From Metarhizium brunneum (Eukaryota > Ascomycota > Sordariomycetes > Hypocreales > Clavicipitaceae), in assembly GCF_013426205.1 (NCBI RefSeq), contig NC_089424.1, positions 3,906,001 through 3,970,000 on the forward strand: a stretch of DNA of 64,000 nt. The letters run 5' to 3'. Below are positions 1-10,605 of the stretch, in pieces. A model generated the notes under the pieces. The model did not search any database, was not told the DNA's origin, and saw nothing but the letters and a program-made list of their open reading frames with translations. Each line of letters opens with the position of its first letter. Positions within the stretch are counted from its first letter, which is position 1. A program made the translations under genes and the position numbers.

Positions 1-654
1 ATCAAATGGCTATTGAACATGTGTAGACGAATGAGCATGAGTAGTTGTAGATTCCTAAAAAGGGGGTGACTGCGTCTTTCGTCCCATTCAGCACATTCCA
101 GCGACTGCATGTCTTTTCGAAAGCAAGTTTCTTTTCCTAAAAGAGGCCCGTGATATAATTTGCAACGTGGCGGAATAGCTACTAATACGATCTTATACTA
201 AAACACACGCCAAGTTCCGCATGGAGCATCGTGTGAATTCCCTCTTACCTCTTGCCGCTCGCCGCCGCTGGAGTGGTTTCACTGCAGTTGTTGATCAGGA
301 AGAATGGGAACGCTCTTCTGAGGCGGAGCAAGGCCACTTTTGTGGTTCGCCAGTCGCAACAACGACATGTGTGCTTTCGGCACCATCCAAGTTCCGTTGG
401 CTGCTACGGCACCAAGAGCGTCGGAGTGCCTGAACGATATGTTCCGAAGGGATTTTTCCGTTCTGCATGCTTCGTGGAAGAAGAGGATTGGGAATGATGG
501 AAGAAATTCGCATACGAAAGCTAGGACTGCCAATTCATGCTCGTTTATTAGGAATTGGACGTGTATTGTGGGCAAGCCTAGATATCTCCAAATTATACAG
601 TACCATCTGTGCCGTACGTACGAATCCGTGTAAACAGCAATCCAGAAGAGGTCA
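1..654. other. Non-coding or unrecognised left edge
   Basis: Several short overlapping reading frames occur here on both strands, none longer than about 115 codons and none with a recognisable domain. I see no tRNA, repeat or clear promoter. Since the next 3 kb holds degraded genes, this may also be decayed coding DNA, but nothing in it can be named. Confidence 0.4.
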
Positions 655-1241
655 TCATATGATGCTTGAAATGTTATTTCCGGCTAACCGACATGCAAAT
701 CTTAAAAAGTCACTGTCTCTAAACTCATCTGTCGATGACCGTATGAGAGGTGCCATGGTCCACAGGAGAAGACCGGCGCGAAAGGCATCGTACGGCTCAC
801 GCGGAATGTTGTAGGGATAGGACCGGGAGATGGCGAGCAGCTGTGCGCCAAGACAGGCCATGCGGCGGGGCTGGACGGGATCAGCATTGGCCCACGCCCG
901 CCGCCGACGCTCCGCAATCTCGGCGGCAAATTGATCCTTTCTCGCTCCAGCTCCGGCTCCGGCCCCGCACTGCTGCCGCCAGTCGGCATCGAGCGGCACA
1001 AAGTCGCCGACGTGGTCTGCGGCAATGGTTTACGCCACGAGCAAGATGCGCGCCCGGTGGACAAGGCCCTGGAACTCTCGCTCCTCGTATGATCCCCCCA
1101 GGCAAAACTCCAGTCCATCAGCGACACGAATGTTGCGCATTTTCGGCAGCCTCTTGGAGCGCCGTGGTCGTGAGTCCGCTCAACGGCGACCAGTTGCGAG
1201 CCGAGTTGAAGTTCCTCCGGAGAATACAATGCGGTGGTCAC
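655..1241 (-). pseudogene. Possible relic of a fungal transcription-factor C-terminal region
   Basis: Two minus-strand frames carry protein-like sequence. The frame ending at 655 reads through AAEIAERRRRAW and IPREPYDAFRAGLLLW, which resembles the helical C-terminal part of fungal-specific regulator domains (repeated alanine/arginine helices followed by a P-x-x-x-x-AG-x-x-LW stretch). Upstream, near 1014, this frame has an in-frame TAA inside otherwise plausible sequence (RARILLVA then stop). Protein-like sequence in the 1100-1241 part lies in another frame (TFVSLMDWSFAWGD). No DNA-binding domain is visible. The assignment rests only on general resemblance, so it is weak. It could instead be a chance reading frame in GC-rich DNA. 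Its neighbour on the same strand (1372-2560) is also broken. Confidence 0.3.
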
Positions 1242-1371
1242 TAATCATGAATGTACCTGTTTCTTTCAAGTTGGCGGCCCCTGATTCCCATATTATAGCA
1301 AATTACTCTGAACAATTCAAGATGTGCGCCGTTGCGAACTTGGCATGATCTCTTTCTTTGGATAGTCAGTG

Positions 1372-2560
1372 CTAGGCAGGCTCGGGACTGTGGGACATGT
1401 GAATCCTCACCATGATGCTATAGTCAAGCACTAGATGCTGCAATTCCTCTCCAAGACCTGTAATGGGATTCTTTCGAAGAATGCGACGTATATATGTCGA
1501 ACTCGTCTTTGTTCTGCTGCCGGCGCACCTCCCAGCGGAAATATACTGAACCAAACCGTTCGGATATTTGAGAGAGCGACACATCATGCTAGGAGCTCGG
1601 TGATGGTATTGATACTTTAAAAGCTGTTCGTATTGGTGCTCGGGGAACGAGGGATCTGAATAGCATAAGCCTCAGGGGCCGCGAAACTTCCGAGCCGACT
1701 TACCCTTCCTCAACGTCTCGTCCAGCAACTTCGGATTGATGATTAGCAAGCTCATCATTTGAGAAACCTGTTTTCTGGTCTTTTCTTGTTCAAGTTTTCT
1801 ATCTACTGAGCATACCCTCCATGTCCCACAGTCCTGCATTTTCTCAAATTACCACTTGGGCTTACGAAACCAGGCCGGCTGATGTCGCTGACGACGAACT
1901 CCATTCAGCCGCCCCATGCACCCTATCGGACATCGAATTTGGGGTTAATTTGATCTGGCCCAGCTAGTAGGACAAAATCCAAGCGGAATCCGTCCTCAGC
2001 AGTAGCCTTGATCAGATTGCGTCGAAAGGGAGACCAATCTGTGGCACTCCGGTCAAACACCCATAACCAGTCGCTTGGTCCGTGGCCTCTCCAAATCTTG
2101 ACTCTCTCTTGCTTCGTAAACAGAAGTTTGTCTCCAGTGGCTCGGCATTTTGTTCGAATGTCATCGTCATCCAGCGGTATAACGATTACGGCAATAATAT
2201 CATCACGATGATGAAAGACATGGGTCAGCAGTTCTAAACGGCCGCGATGTGGAGGGTCAAATGATCCTGGATAGACGAGTATCTTGTTCACTGTCTTTCC
2301 GGAGTTTCGCTTGCACGTGGGCCAACCCATGGTCGAATATGGGTGCATCAAAAGGCGTGCGACCGTACACATGCTCAATATGTGCTGAGAAGTCCAACAT
2401 GAGGTTTGTCGGCAATACCGGACATGATTTCTTTGGACCTCTGGTGTGTGAAAAAGGGTTGGGAACACGCCACTGTGCAGCGTCTCGTCTTGCATGACGT
2501 TGAATGTGCTGTGGAATTTTGAGGTAGGGTTCAAGTTCATGTTCCTCGACGGTGTGAGAC
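1372..2560 (-). pseudogene. Broken cytidylyltransferase-like (nucleotidyltransferase fold) gene
   Basis: The core frame (about 1923-2290) contains ILVYPGSFDPPHRGR, the start of the nucleotidylyltransferase fold normally written GSF-x-P-x-H-x-G-H. It continues through FTKQERVKIWRG and LDFVLLAGPDQI, as in ascomycete proteins related to NMN/cytidylyl transferases. The upstream part of the protein (RTPFDAPIFDHGLAHVQAKL) is in a different frame, so a frameshift lies near 2280. The core frame stops at about 1923, but matching sequence resumes after a second stop as EFVVSDISRP near 1890. A terminal-looking segment (TKTSSTYIRRI, GLGEELQHLVL) follows at 1400-1520. The second catalytic histidine of the HxGH motif reads Arg. 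The gene therefore has at least one frameshift, two stops and an altered active site, and is probably dead. An unusual intron arrangement is a less likely alternative. Confidence 0.55.
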
Positions 2561-3129
2561 ACGTTAAAGTTCCAGCTAGGCCCAAGTCACTGACGAAAGA
2601 TGACAACAGGTCCTTCGGAGGGTCGCAGCCGCAGCTGCGCAAGAGATGCTGGGCTTCTTCACGTCCAGGGAACTGCGTCGGGAAGCCCGCGATCGCGACG
2701 AGGCCTTGCCTACCACTCCCTGGGCAACAGCTTCTGCTTCTACAGGGCATATAAACTAGCACAAAAGGACAAATCGGTGCATAGCTACGAGAACATGAAC
2801 AGCGTGTGCACAGCGCAACGGAACTCGGATTCGTGTTGGCGTACTCTAGGTACTCGTCAATTTCGGCATATGCCCGCCCGTCATTGCCTACTTCACATCT
2901 GAAATACATTCCCATTGCTCTTTTCTAAGCATGTTTTAGGATCCATTATGAAGAAAACATCTCAAGGCTCGACTGTTGTTAGTTTGGTTCGGAGTTGTGG
3001 CTAGCCGTCCCGTTGCTGCACTTGCAGAGGCTCAAAACACGCCGTTTTGGTGTCAGTCTCCGAATAATGCAGCACTACCCCAGAATTCAGGTTTACTTCT
3101 TGTCTGTGCAGCAATTGGACAGAATTTGA

Positions 3130-3846
3130 CTACTGCCTGATCGTCTCTCGGGGAGCCATCCTTTTCGGCGTCGACATGGCCACGATATCCGGCATCATCA
3201 TCATCATCAACAACAACAACAAGTTCCAGGAAGACCTTGGCGACCTAGACCCAGTCACGGGCGCCTGGGTCATCTCAGCCGGTGGCCAAACAATCCTGTA
3301 CGGGCTCTCGTTGACAGATATGTCATGTCAGTAATTGCAGAGGGAGGGCGCCCCGCGTGTTTTCGGAAATCGCAACTAACACGTGGGCCCCTTTTTGTCG
3401 TCTTCTTAGCATGATGTATCAAGGCATGATCGGACGGCGCCAGCTCCTCCTCTCTTCACGGGCAGCATCTCATGCGGGCTGTGTATGCTCCTGTTCGCCA
3501 TTGTCGGCGCCGTCAAGCCCAACAGCATCGCGGGCGCCAACATTCTCGCAGCGTGCGCGCGTGTGTATCTGTTTGCCTACGGGGCAACCATTGCAAGCAC
3601 TATCTGGCTCTACTTTGAGCTTCCGGAGACCAAGGATCGCACCCTGGAGGGGATTGACGACATGTTTCTCAATGCGAATTGCACAGGCCCTGTTTATATT
3701 TCGCGTCGTTGGCTACCCCTTATCCAATGTCATTATTACTTCGTGCTCTGTGCTCTTGCTCAAGTATTTCCGTCCAAGGTCTTTCCACCAGAAAATTCAA
3801 ACGCTACGTCTGCACCGGCCAAATCGGGCATGGTAATAAACGGGTG
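3130..3846 (+). pseudogene. Remnant of an MFS sugar transporter
   Basis: Three pieces of a hexose-type major facilitator transporter are visible. At 3145-3310 is the first membrane helix and following loop (ILFGVDMATISGII, then FQEDLGDLDPVTGAWVIS). At about 3425-3470 is a GRRQLLL loop typical of the middle of the family. In another frame, from about 3457 to 3676, are TGSISCGLCMLLFAIVGAV and the C-terminal signature LYFELPETKDRTLEGIDDMF. Intact relatives are roughly 500-550 residues long, so most helices are missing. One deletion lies between the first and second pieces. A second joins GATIAS directly to TIWLYFELPETK, removing helices 10-12. A one-base frameshift separates the GRR loop from the last piece. 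This is a non-functional relic. Confidence 0.7.
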
Positions 3847-4347
3847 ATGGCCGAGGTCGAGAAAGAATCGTATAGCAAGATGAGGCAAGGACCGGGCCGC
3901 GTATGGCAACACCCCAGGTGCCACTTCACGGCGGTGCAGCACGACTCGTCCCGGGAGGAACTTGGAAACATGGTTTTTGATCATGGAGGTTGGAAGTTTT
4001 TCATAGTTCCCATATGCCAGTGGCACAACATTGTGAATCTCACCACATGGCTGGGGCTAATGAACTGTGCAACGTATTGACTCCATCGAATTTTCACTAC
4101 GTGTAAGCATGGCATAGATGCCACTGATACCAAGTGGGGATAAAAGCCTCTGCAAGCAGAGGGCGACGAGGCATTTTCGTACTGTTTGCTCGGCGGCCAA
4201 TTTCCGGCTACTCCATATCCAACTGGCTTACACTTGGCATCGTGCAAGAGTAGTACGGTGCAAAGGGAGGATTTGAAGCCCAGGGTGTCAAACGTTTAAA
4301 TTTTCACAGTTCAAGTATTCAATTAGCGCGTAATTTGACATCCATCA
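3847..4347. other. Intergenic, nothing recognised
   Basis: No protein-like reading frame or repeat was seen between the transporter relic and the tRNA gene. Confidence 0.5.
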
Positions 4348-4419
4348 GCGGCCATGGTGTAACGGTTAGCATGGCTGATTTCCATTCAGCCGATTCGGGT
4401 TCGACTCCCGATGGCCGCA
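4348..4419 (+). tRNA. tRNA-Gly (anticodon TCC)
   Basis: The 72-nt sequence folds as a complete cloverleaf. The acceptor stem GCGGCCA pairs perfectly with TGGCCGC at 4412-4418, followed by discriminator A at 4419. The D arm contains AACGGTTA. The anticodon stem GCTGA/TCAGC encloses the seven-base loop TTTCCAT, giving anticodon TCC after the invariant U33, which reads GGA glycine codons. The T arm is TCGGG-TTCGACT-CCCGA. There is no intron. CCA is not encoded, as usual in eukaryotes. Confidence 0.93.
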
Positions 4420-4423
4420 TTCA

Positions 4424-4429
4424 TTTTTT
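4424..4429 (+). terminator. RNA polymerase III terminator of the tRNA gene
   Basis: A run of six T residues begins five bases after the tRNA discriminator base, the normal Pol III stop signal. More T runs follow at 4448-4470. Confidence 0.8.
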
Positions 4430-4948
4430 CACCTTTGGTTTCCCTTCTTCTTTTCTTTTTTTTTTATTTCTTGCTCGCATTGCACTTTTTGCTGCTTTGC
4501 GTGCCAATGCCTTTTGGTGAGAGTCTAGTCATTCAGTGTCTCTCTTGTTCAAACAAGGAACAATTTGTTCCCGCCCCGTGTCAACGGAATACTCCCACGG
4601 CTCGCGCCTAGTACCGCACTTACACGAGTCCTGATCCGTTCCACATGAACCCCGTTGGCAACTAGGATCACGACTTCAAGGCCAAAGCTTCATCCAGCTG
4701 TAAAATGCCAGCGTGTATACAATGTTACAATGAGGTTATGAAACCCAAACACTCGAGCAATTATTTATCTATGAACCAATACGAGACACATGTTACAAAC
4801 ACAACTGACAACAACTTCACAATCCAAGTGTAAACAAGTGGGTAGCATGCCGAGTCGATATCATATATTAGGATATTATATAATTATTGTCATTCGAATA
4901 CAATTCCCAAACCCCAACATGCCCAAAAATCTCTTTTAAATGACCCGC
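4430..4948. other. Intergenic, AT-richer towards 4900
   Basis: No gene was seen. The T-rich stretch at 4440-4470 follows the tRNA terminator. The AT-rich part at 4740-4940 lies immediately downstream of the convergently placed GPI-protein gene and probably holds its 3' UTR and polyadenylation signals. Confidence 0.5.
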
Positions 4949-5815
4949 TTACAGCAAGGCAATAGCACCCAGGGCAAGGAGAACCTTGGCCGGGGCCAGG
5001 GCACCAGCACCGGCGGTGACGGGAGTGGTAGAGTTACCAGAGGGCTTGGCGGCAGTGGGAGCAGGGGCAGGGGGAGGAGCAGGGGCAGAGGCACCGGTGC
5101 AAGAGGCCTTGCAGCCCTCAAAATTGGAGACGCAGGTGGACAGGTTGGCACCAGACTGGCCGCGGCACTGGTCGTAGGTGGCCTGGCACTTGTCGTTGCA
5201 GCCCGGGGCGGGAGCAGGGACAACGGTAGGCGAGACGGGCTTGGAGGGAGCGGCCGTGGTGGCACCGGTGCAAGAGGCCTTGCAGCCCTCAAAGTCGGAG
5301 ACGCAGGTGGACAGGTTGGCACCAGACTTGCCGCGGCACTGGTCGTAGGTGGCCTGGCACTTGTCGTTGCAGCCCGGGGCGGGAGCAGGGACAACGGTAG
5401 GCGAGACGGGCTTGGAGGGAGCGGCCGTGGTGGCACCGGTGCAAGAGGCCTTGCAGCCCTCAAAGTCGGAGACGCAGGTGGACAGGTTGGCACCAGGCTT
5501 GCCGCGGCACTGGTCGTAGGTGGCCTGGCACTTGTCGTTGCAGCCCGGGGCGGGAGTAGGGACGGCGGTGGGCTGGACGGGCTTGCTGATGGTGCAGGGG
5601 CAGTCGGTGATGGTCAGGGTGGTGGCCGAGGTGATGGTGTAGGTCTTGTCGCCGTGGGTGAGGGTCGTGGGGGCAGGGCAGTAGGTGGTCAGGGCCGTGA
5701 CGACCTCGGTGGTGTAGACGATGTGGCCGGTGGCCGTGGAGTTGTTGTGGACGCCAGCGATGGCGGAAGCAGAGGCCACGGCAGAGCCGAGCACAACCAT
5801 GCGAAGGGAGCTCAT
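4949..5815 (-). CDS. Secreted GPI-anchored cell-wall protein with three Cys-rich repeats (CCG-6-like)
   Basis: Intronless, 288 residues. The ATG at 5815 is chosen because it opens directly into a signal peptide (about residues 1-20, hydrophobic, ending near SAIAG). An upstream in-frame ATG at 5872 would add 19 residues that spoil it. The N-terminal domain carries [10 protein letters not shown] and [15 protein letters not shown], a pattern known from fungal CCG-6-like GPI cell-wall proteins. Three repeats of 57 residues follow, each with four cysteines in the pattern [12 protein letters not shown]...[12 protein letters not shown], separated by Pro/Ala/Thr-rich linkers suited to O-glycosylation. 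The end ([20 protein letters not shown]) is a GPI-attachment signal. The protein is expected in the cell wall or on the outer membrane face. Whether it acts as adhesin or structural protein cannot be read from sequence. Confidence 0.88.
   Translation of the reverse strand: MSSLRMVVLGSAVASASAIAGVHNNSTATGHIVYTTEVVTALTTYCPAPTTLTHGDKTYTITSATTLTITDCPCTISKPVQPTAVPTPAPGCNDKCQATYDQCRGKPGANLSTCVSDFEGCKASCTGATTAAPSKPVSPTVVPAPAPGCNDKCQATYDQCRGKSGANLSTCVSDFEGCKASCTGATTAAPSKPVSPTVVPAPAPGCNDKCQATYDQCRGQSGANLSTCVSNFEGCKASCTGASAPAPPPAPAPTAAKPSGNSTTPVTAGAGALAPAKVLLALGAIALL
5091..5570 (-). repeat. 171-bp tandem coding repeat, nearly three copies
   Basis: The unit starts at 5091, 5262 and 5433 (in-frame period 57 codons). 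The last copy is partial at the linker end. Copies one and two differ at only a handful of positions along 171 bp (for example tgg versus ttg near 5158 and 5329), so the expansion is recent or kept uniform by gene conversion. Confidence 0.9.
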
Positions 5816-6590
5816 TGTGAGAGTGGTTTTTGTAGTTTTTATGTACGTGAAAAAGAAGGACAGTGGTTGCAACCTAGCGAAGGGAATAAGGCTCGAGTGT
5901 GTTTGCCAAAGAGTCTTGCTTGCGGATCGTCGGGGAGGGCGGCCAAAGGGGCATCTTTATACCACCCTTCACGCCCGTGTTTTGCCCCCTTAGGCGGGGA
6001 ACAGACCCAGAATTGGAAAGAAAAAACACAGCACGAACGTAAGGAGTAGTACTAGCACCAGACTCGAGGTGACAACAACAACCGCCATGGCACGAGTGGC
6101 GAGGCCGAGTTCCTGGGCGTACCACGGCGTACCTGCATGGCCTAGTACGTGCATACTACCAGCATCCTGGAGGGCCTCACGATACTGGTCCCACTATACC
6201 GAGGGAAGCCAGCGCCGGGAAAAACGGAATTTCGCCCTATCGAGCAGCACGGCAGGGGTTCCGCCCCCAGTGTGGTTGCTGACCGTGTGCTCGCCAAGCC
6301 ATCAGGCCATTGCTCAGCCCAATAGGCACCGCGTGCTTCAAGGCAGTTCCTGAGTTCCTGAGCCTTGATGTGGGTTCCTGGTAGCACAACGGTCTAGTCC
6401 TTTGGGCACAAGCGGGTGGATATGTGGTAAAAAGGGGTGTCGACTCGGCCAAGTATGTACATAGTACTCCCAAGCTCGTATCCGGAAATTGATCTAGTCG
6501 CCATTTAGAGTTTTTATTCGCAGCATAGCAGGGCGGTTTGCGGGTTATCGGTGGACGCAGTGCGGATTTCACTCCTCTCGGTCGACATTG

Positions 6591-6681
6591 CAGCGAGACG
6601 GGCAGCGAGACGGGCAGCGAGACGGGCAGCGAGACGGGCAGCGAGACGGGCATCGAGACGAACATCGAGACGAACATCGAG
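6591..6681 (+). repeat. 12-bp minisatellite
   Basis: Five exact copies of CAGCGAGACGGG (6591-6650) are followed by two and a half variant copies CATCGAGACGAA (6651-6681). The unit length is a multiple of three, which is why both strands stay open here. I regard those open frames as artefacts. Confidence 0.92.
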
Positions 6682-8674
6682 TAGTGGTAGCCGCCTGTTG
6701 GACGTCATGACCGGTTGCGGGCAACGGTTTGGCCAAAACACGCTGCCAGTTTGCCGATCGAGATGGGGGATGCGACCACGGCTGCTCGGTACAGCCTAGC
6801 ACTGGCACTACTCGGCAGATTGTCAGCTACGGATTCTGATATATGACGTCGAATGGAGTGGTGTGGTGGAGATGGTGCTCGCGAGATGCATCCACTCGAG
6901 GTCCTCGACTCTTGACGAGATACGAGTGGCCGGCGCGACGCAGCAATTTCAGAATACGGACGGCTTCATCCCAAGGCTGTTTGTTTCACGACACGTTTCT
7001 GCCGCTGATGGGAGCGTCCGAGCCAGACATGGCAGATGATGCATGCTTCCCGTGTGATGCTGTGTGATGCTGTGTCATGGCAGAGCCCTCGGGCCAGTCG
7101 GATGGCGCCGTCGCCGTGCTCCGTTTCAGCAGCGCAAAAGGAATTCAAACGTCGCTCGCTCCCTTTGCTCCGCCCAACGTGGAATGCCAATCTCCACTGC
7201 ATTAGTCAACACTAAATCTAATCTCCTGCCAACAATAGAACGCCTCGGTCAGCGCCCGGTACCACCAGTTTCAGCCATGAGCCACGGAGCAAAACGGCGC
7301 GTCTTGACTTGTTCTTGGGCTCGAAATGAAGTGACAATGCAAACTAAATCAGGAATTCACGGTTGCATTGACTTGTTTATTGCGGCGTGGTACTTTGTTT
7401 TGCCCTTGTGGAAAGTGGGTCGGGTTAGGGTTGCGCACAGAGGGACAATTGTATTGTACATATTTACATGTGTTTTGGTGTGGACAATTCCCCGTAGCAA
7501 ATGCTCCGTGGTGGCATTGCACACGGTGAGGAAATCTCCATGTACGGAGTACATACGATGCTATACCTCATACATGCGCAATACTCTCATTGAATAGCGG
7601 TTCCGTATGGGGGCGGTAGCAAGTCGGGGACACCAGCATCCCAAGACAAGCTGAAAGCTCGAAAAGTGCCAAGCGCTAATAAGCAAGGATCAAGACGGGC
7701 ACATTACACGAGCTTACAATATGGCGCCGGTCATTTGCTTGCCCACAATGGTGTGTACACGAGCAGTTGAGTCTCAGAGGAGAGAAGATCTGTAGCCGCC
7801 ATGGAATGCAACTCCCCAAAGGTTCGCAACTAGTACCGAGTATCACGCTTGCCTTTGCGCTTGACCCCAATGCAGAGCGCCAGCAAATTTTCTTGTCTCC
7901 CATTGTGCTTATTTGCCGCCAAACCATAGGGTAGGGAGGTCCTGCAGAAGAGGCGGAATCATCCCTTCTACGGAAATGGATTCCCAGCCATCACAGGCAA
8001 CTACAGGGACTACCATAGTCAACTCCAGCCGAGTTTTTTTTTTTTTTTGAAATGCCTACCACCAAGTTTGCAAAACCTGTCCATATCCGGAGTAGGCCTT
8101 GTTCAAATCGAGGTAGGAGCTTGAGGCTGGCGTTGGTTCTGGCTAGCCCAGCATAGAGTCGGGTTGGAACTGTCACCAGTCTTGCCTTTCCATACCTCGT
8201 TACAACTAAACTGTGCCCTATCACAATTTAACTAGACCAAGCAAACGGAATGCCACCTCCACTAGTGCCTGCAATAATCAAACCTTGTATACCTCTTGGT
8301 TGTCGTATGCCCTGGATTTTTTTTACCTGTTGACATGCCCAAAGCTCCATGTCGCGACGTCGTTTCTCGATCCCATACCAGCCGACGACACATTGTCTTT
8401 CAGTAACGACAGACAGTTATTAGAAGAGGCTAAAAGCCAATCATATCGACAGATGGAGACGGAATGTATGCTGATTACTGGTTGAAATGACGCCCAAAGC
8501 TGTAGACCAGGCGGTTCACAAGGCGGTAGATCAGTATAGTCGTGCGGCAGTGAGGTACAAGGAGCGCGGGTATGGTCGCGGGGATTAAAGCAAAAGCCAA
8601 AGCTTCGGCGGTGATGGAGTGTCAAGTTGAAGATGTGGTTGCTGTGAGCGTGGACTCCGTGCATGGAGAAGGTG

Positions 8675-8687
8675 TAGGGTTAGGGTT
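8675..8687 (+). promoter_or_regulatory. TTAGGG-type element upstream of TAF6
   Basis: TAGGGTTAGGGTT lies about 125 bp before the TAF6 start codon. Such short telomere-like elements in promoters are known binding sites for TTAGGG-repeat factors in several fungi. Function here is inferred from position only. Confidence 0.35.
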
Positions 8688-8809
8688 GCCATTCTTCACC
8701 TGAGCATGTAGTAGTGGGGCGTCTTGACTCTTGTCTTGCATCCGCTTCCTACGCCTCACGTGCGGCCAACTCCAGACTTACCACGCCCAACATCTCGTCA
8801 TCGCCCATC

Positions 8810-10261
8810 ATGGCCAACGAAGCCCCCCGGCCGAAGCTCCTCTGGAATTCCGACAATGTCAAAGACGTCGCCGAATCCGTTGGCATCAACTCGCTCAACG
8901 ACGAAGCCCTCAAGGCACTGACGCAGGACGTCGAGTATCGCATCGGCCAAGTCATCATCGAGGCGCTCCGCCTGATGCGCGCCGCTCGCAGAACCACCCT
9001 CACCGTCAACGACGTCTCCCTCGCACTCAAAGTCCTCGATGTCGAGCCTCTCTACGGATACGATTCCACGCGACCGCTTCGCTACGGCGAGGCGAGCCTT
9101 GGTCCCGGCCAACCGTTATTCTACATTGAAGATGAAGAGGTGGATTTTGAAAAGCTCATCAATGCGCCCTTACCCAAAGTTCCTCGCGACATGAACTTTA
9201 CAGGTAAGCTGCCAACTCTCCCCCATTGCCTCGACGTCGCTAATCCCAAAAAAACAGCCCACTGGCTCGCAATCGAAGGCGTCCAGCCATCAATACCCCA
9301 GAACCCAACGACGGCCGAATCGCGCTCCCAAGAGCTGCTTCCCAAAGGCCCCGGCGCAAATCCCGCTCTCGCCGCCCTGGCCGGAAACGACAACGTGGCC
9401 GTCAAACCCTCTGTCAAACATATTGTCAGCAAAGAGCTCATTCTCTACTTTGACAAGATCCAGGCCGCCATTCTGGACGATAACCCCGACGAAGAAGTCG
9501 TCCGTCTGCGCCAAGCAGCACTGGGCTCTGTACGCGACGACCCGGGTCTGCACCAGCTTGTCCCGTACTTTATCAACTTCATCATGGACAGGGTGACGCA
9601 CCACCTCGACGACACCTTTACACTCCGGCACATGATGGAGCTGACGAATGCCCTCATCGAAAACAAGAGCCTCTTCCTAGATCCATACGCCTCCTCGTTG
9701 TCCGCCCCGGCATTGACGTGCCTGATGGCCCGGAAGCTAGGCACAGATGACGGCGTGGACGCCATGAAGGACCAGTACGATCTGCGACAGCTGGCGGCGT
9801 CGTTGGTGGGCCGCATCGCCCGCAAGTACTCGGCCTCCAACACCCTGCTGCGTCCAAAGCTCACGCGCACGTGTCTCAAGTACTTCCTGGATCCCACGAA
9901 ACCGCCTGCCGTTCTGTACGGAGCCATCTACGGACTCCTGGAAGCCGGTGGCCCCGAAGCCATTCGTGTCCTGGTGCTCCGCAACATGAAGACGTTCGAC
10001 GCGGCTATTCTGCAGCCGATGAGGGACAGGTCCGAGGGCAGCATCGAATACGAGATGCTGGTGCAGGGTCTCGTGCAAGCAGTGGCATCGCTGGCGCAGC
10101 GTGGCGAACTGGGCGCTCCAAACGGGGTCAATGGTACTGCGTCGGACTCGGAGCTCTCCGAGCTGAGCGAGTTTATCGGGTCAATCGTCGGGGGAAAGAT
10201 TGCCGCCGCAGGTAATCGCGCTCTGGTGAGGACGATACTCGACGCTCGATCGCTGGCATAG
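8810..10261 (+). CDS. TAF6: Transcription initiation factor TFIID subunit 6
   Basis: 465 residues from two exons, with the intron at 9204-9257 (54 nt, GTAAGC...AACAG). Splicing joins DMNFT to [17 protein letters not shown], the conserved block that follows the histone fold in this family. The intron length is a multiple of three and contains no stop, so the frame stays open if it is retained. The N-terminal histone fold (about residues 8-75: [22 protein letters not shown] and [20 protein letters not shown]) normally pairs with TAF9 in TFIID and SAGA. The C-terminal part (about 200-420) is the helical HEAT-repeat region with [13 protein letters not shown] and [13 protein letters not shown]. 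The start is the first ATG leading straight into the histone fold (catcATGgcc). An upstream in-frame ATG at 8714 adds 32 low-complexity residues and is less likely. The gene converges with SDH3. Confidence 0.93.
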   Translation: MANEAPRPKLLWNSDNVKDVAESVGINSLNDEALKALTQDVEYRIGQVIIEALRLMRAARRTTLTVNDVSLALKVLDVEPLYGYDSTRPLRYGEASLGPGQPLFYIEDEEVDFEKLINAPLPKVPRDMNFTGKLPTLPHCLDVANPKKTAHWLAIEGVQPSIPQNPTTAESRSQELLPKGPGANPALAALAGNDNVAVKPSVKHIVSKELILYFDKIQAAILDDNPDEEVVRLRQAALGSVRDDPGLHQLVPYFINFIMDRVTHHLDDTFTLRHMMELTNALIENKSLFLDPYASSLSAPALTCLMARKLGTDDGVDAMKDQYDLRQLAASLVGRIARKYSASNTLLRPKLTRTCLKYFLDPTKPPAVLYGAIYGLLEAGGPEAIRVLVLRNMKTFDAAILQPMRDRSEGSIEYEMLVQGLVQAVASLAQRGELGAPNGVNGTASDSELSELSEFIGSIVGGKIAAAGNRALVRTILDARSLA

Positions 10262-10605
10262 CAGATTGGGCAGCGTCGGAGCAGCAGGGTAATAAGAGCT
10301 GGGAGGAATCGGCGAATTGGCGTTTGGGAGCGATATCAAAATGGCTTTGATTCACACGGGCTTGAGGGATAAGCATAGCAAAACGTAGCTACTCCGTAGA
10401 TAAATCGGAAGGCCCAAAAAAAAGAAACACTAATGAAAGAACCCGCCGTATGGCTGATACTCTACACGTGTGCACCACATAAAAGCGCACATACGCTTGT
10501 CTGCCCACCCCTAACAAAACCATGTCCACTCCAGCCAACCTCCCGCATAATACAATTCATGATTTCTTTTCTTCTTCTTCTCACCCTCCCCCAAACACCC
10601 TCCAT
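10262..10605. other. Short convergent spacer between TAF6 and SDH3
   Basis: 344 bp shared by the 3' ends of two convergent genes. It contains one perfect copy of the dispersed 9-mer (TACTCCGTA at 10390) and an A-rich stretch near 10418. No gene was seen. Confidence 0.6.

Larger units (their letters stand above)
5816..8809. other. Long intergenic region between the GPI-protein gene and TAF6
   Basis: About 3 kb without a convincing gene. The first part is the promoter side of the GPI-protein gene, and the last part is the TAF6 promoter. Contents noted: a 12-bp minisatellite at 6591-6681, one copy of the dispersed 9-mer at 7543, TTAGGG-type sequences at 7421-7432 and 8675-8687, and a long T run at about 8034-8048. 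Reading frames here are short and lack recognisable domains. Confidence 0.6.

Noticed and set aside
655..3846. Reading the left-end fragments as an intact gene cluster
   Set aside because: Frameshifts, in-frame stops and missing domains in at least two of the three units make intact function unlikely.
4940..6049. 369-codon plus-strand frame
   Set aside because: It is antisense to the repeat-containing GPI-protein gene. Its Gly/Arg-rich sequence simply mirrors the repeat.
8714..8809. Upstream in-frame extension of TAF6
   Set aside because: The 32 added residues are low complexity, and the histone fold begins right after the ATG at 8810, which has the better start context.
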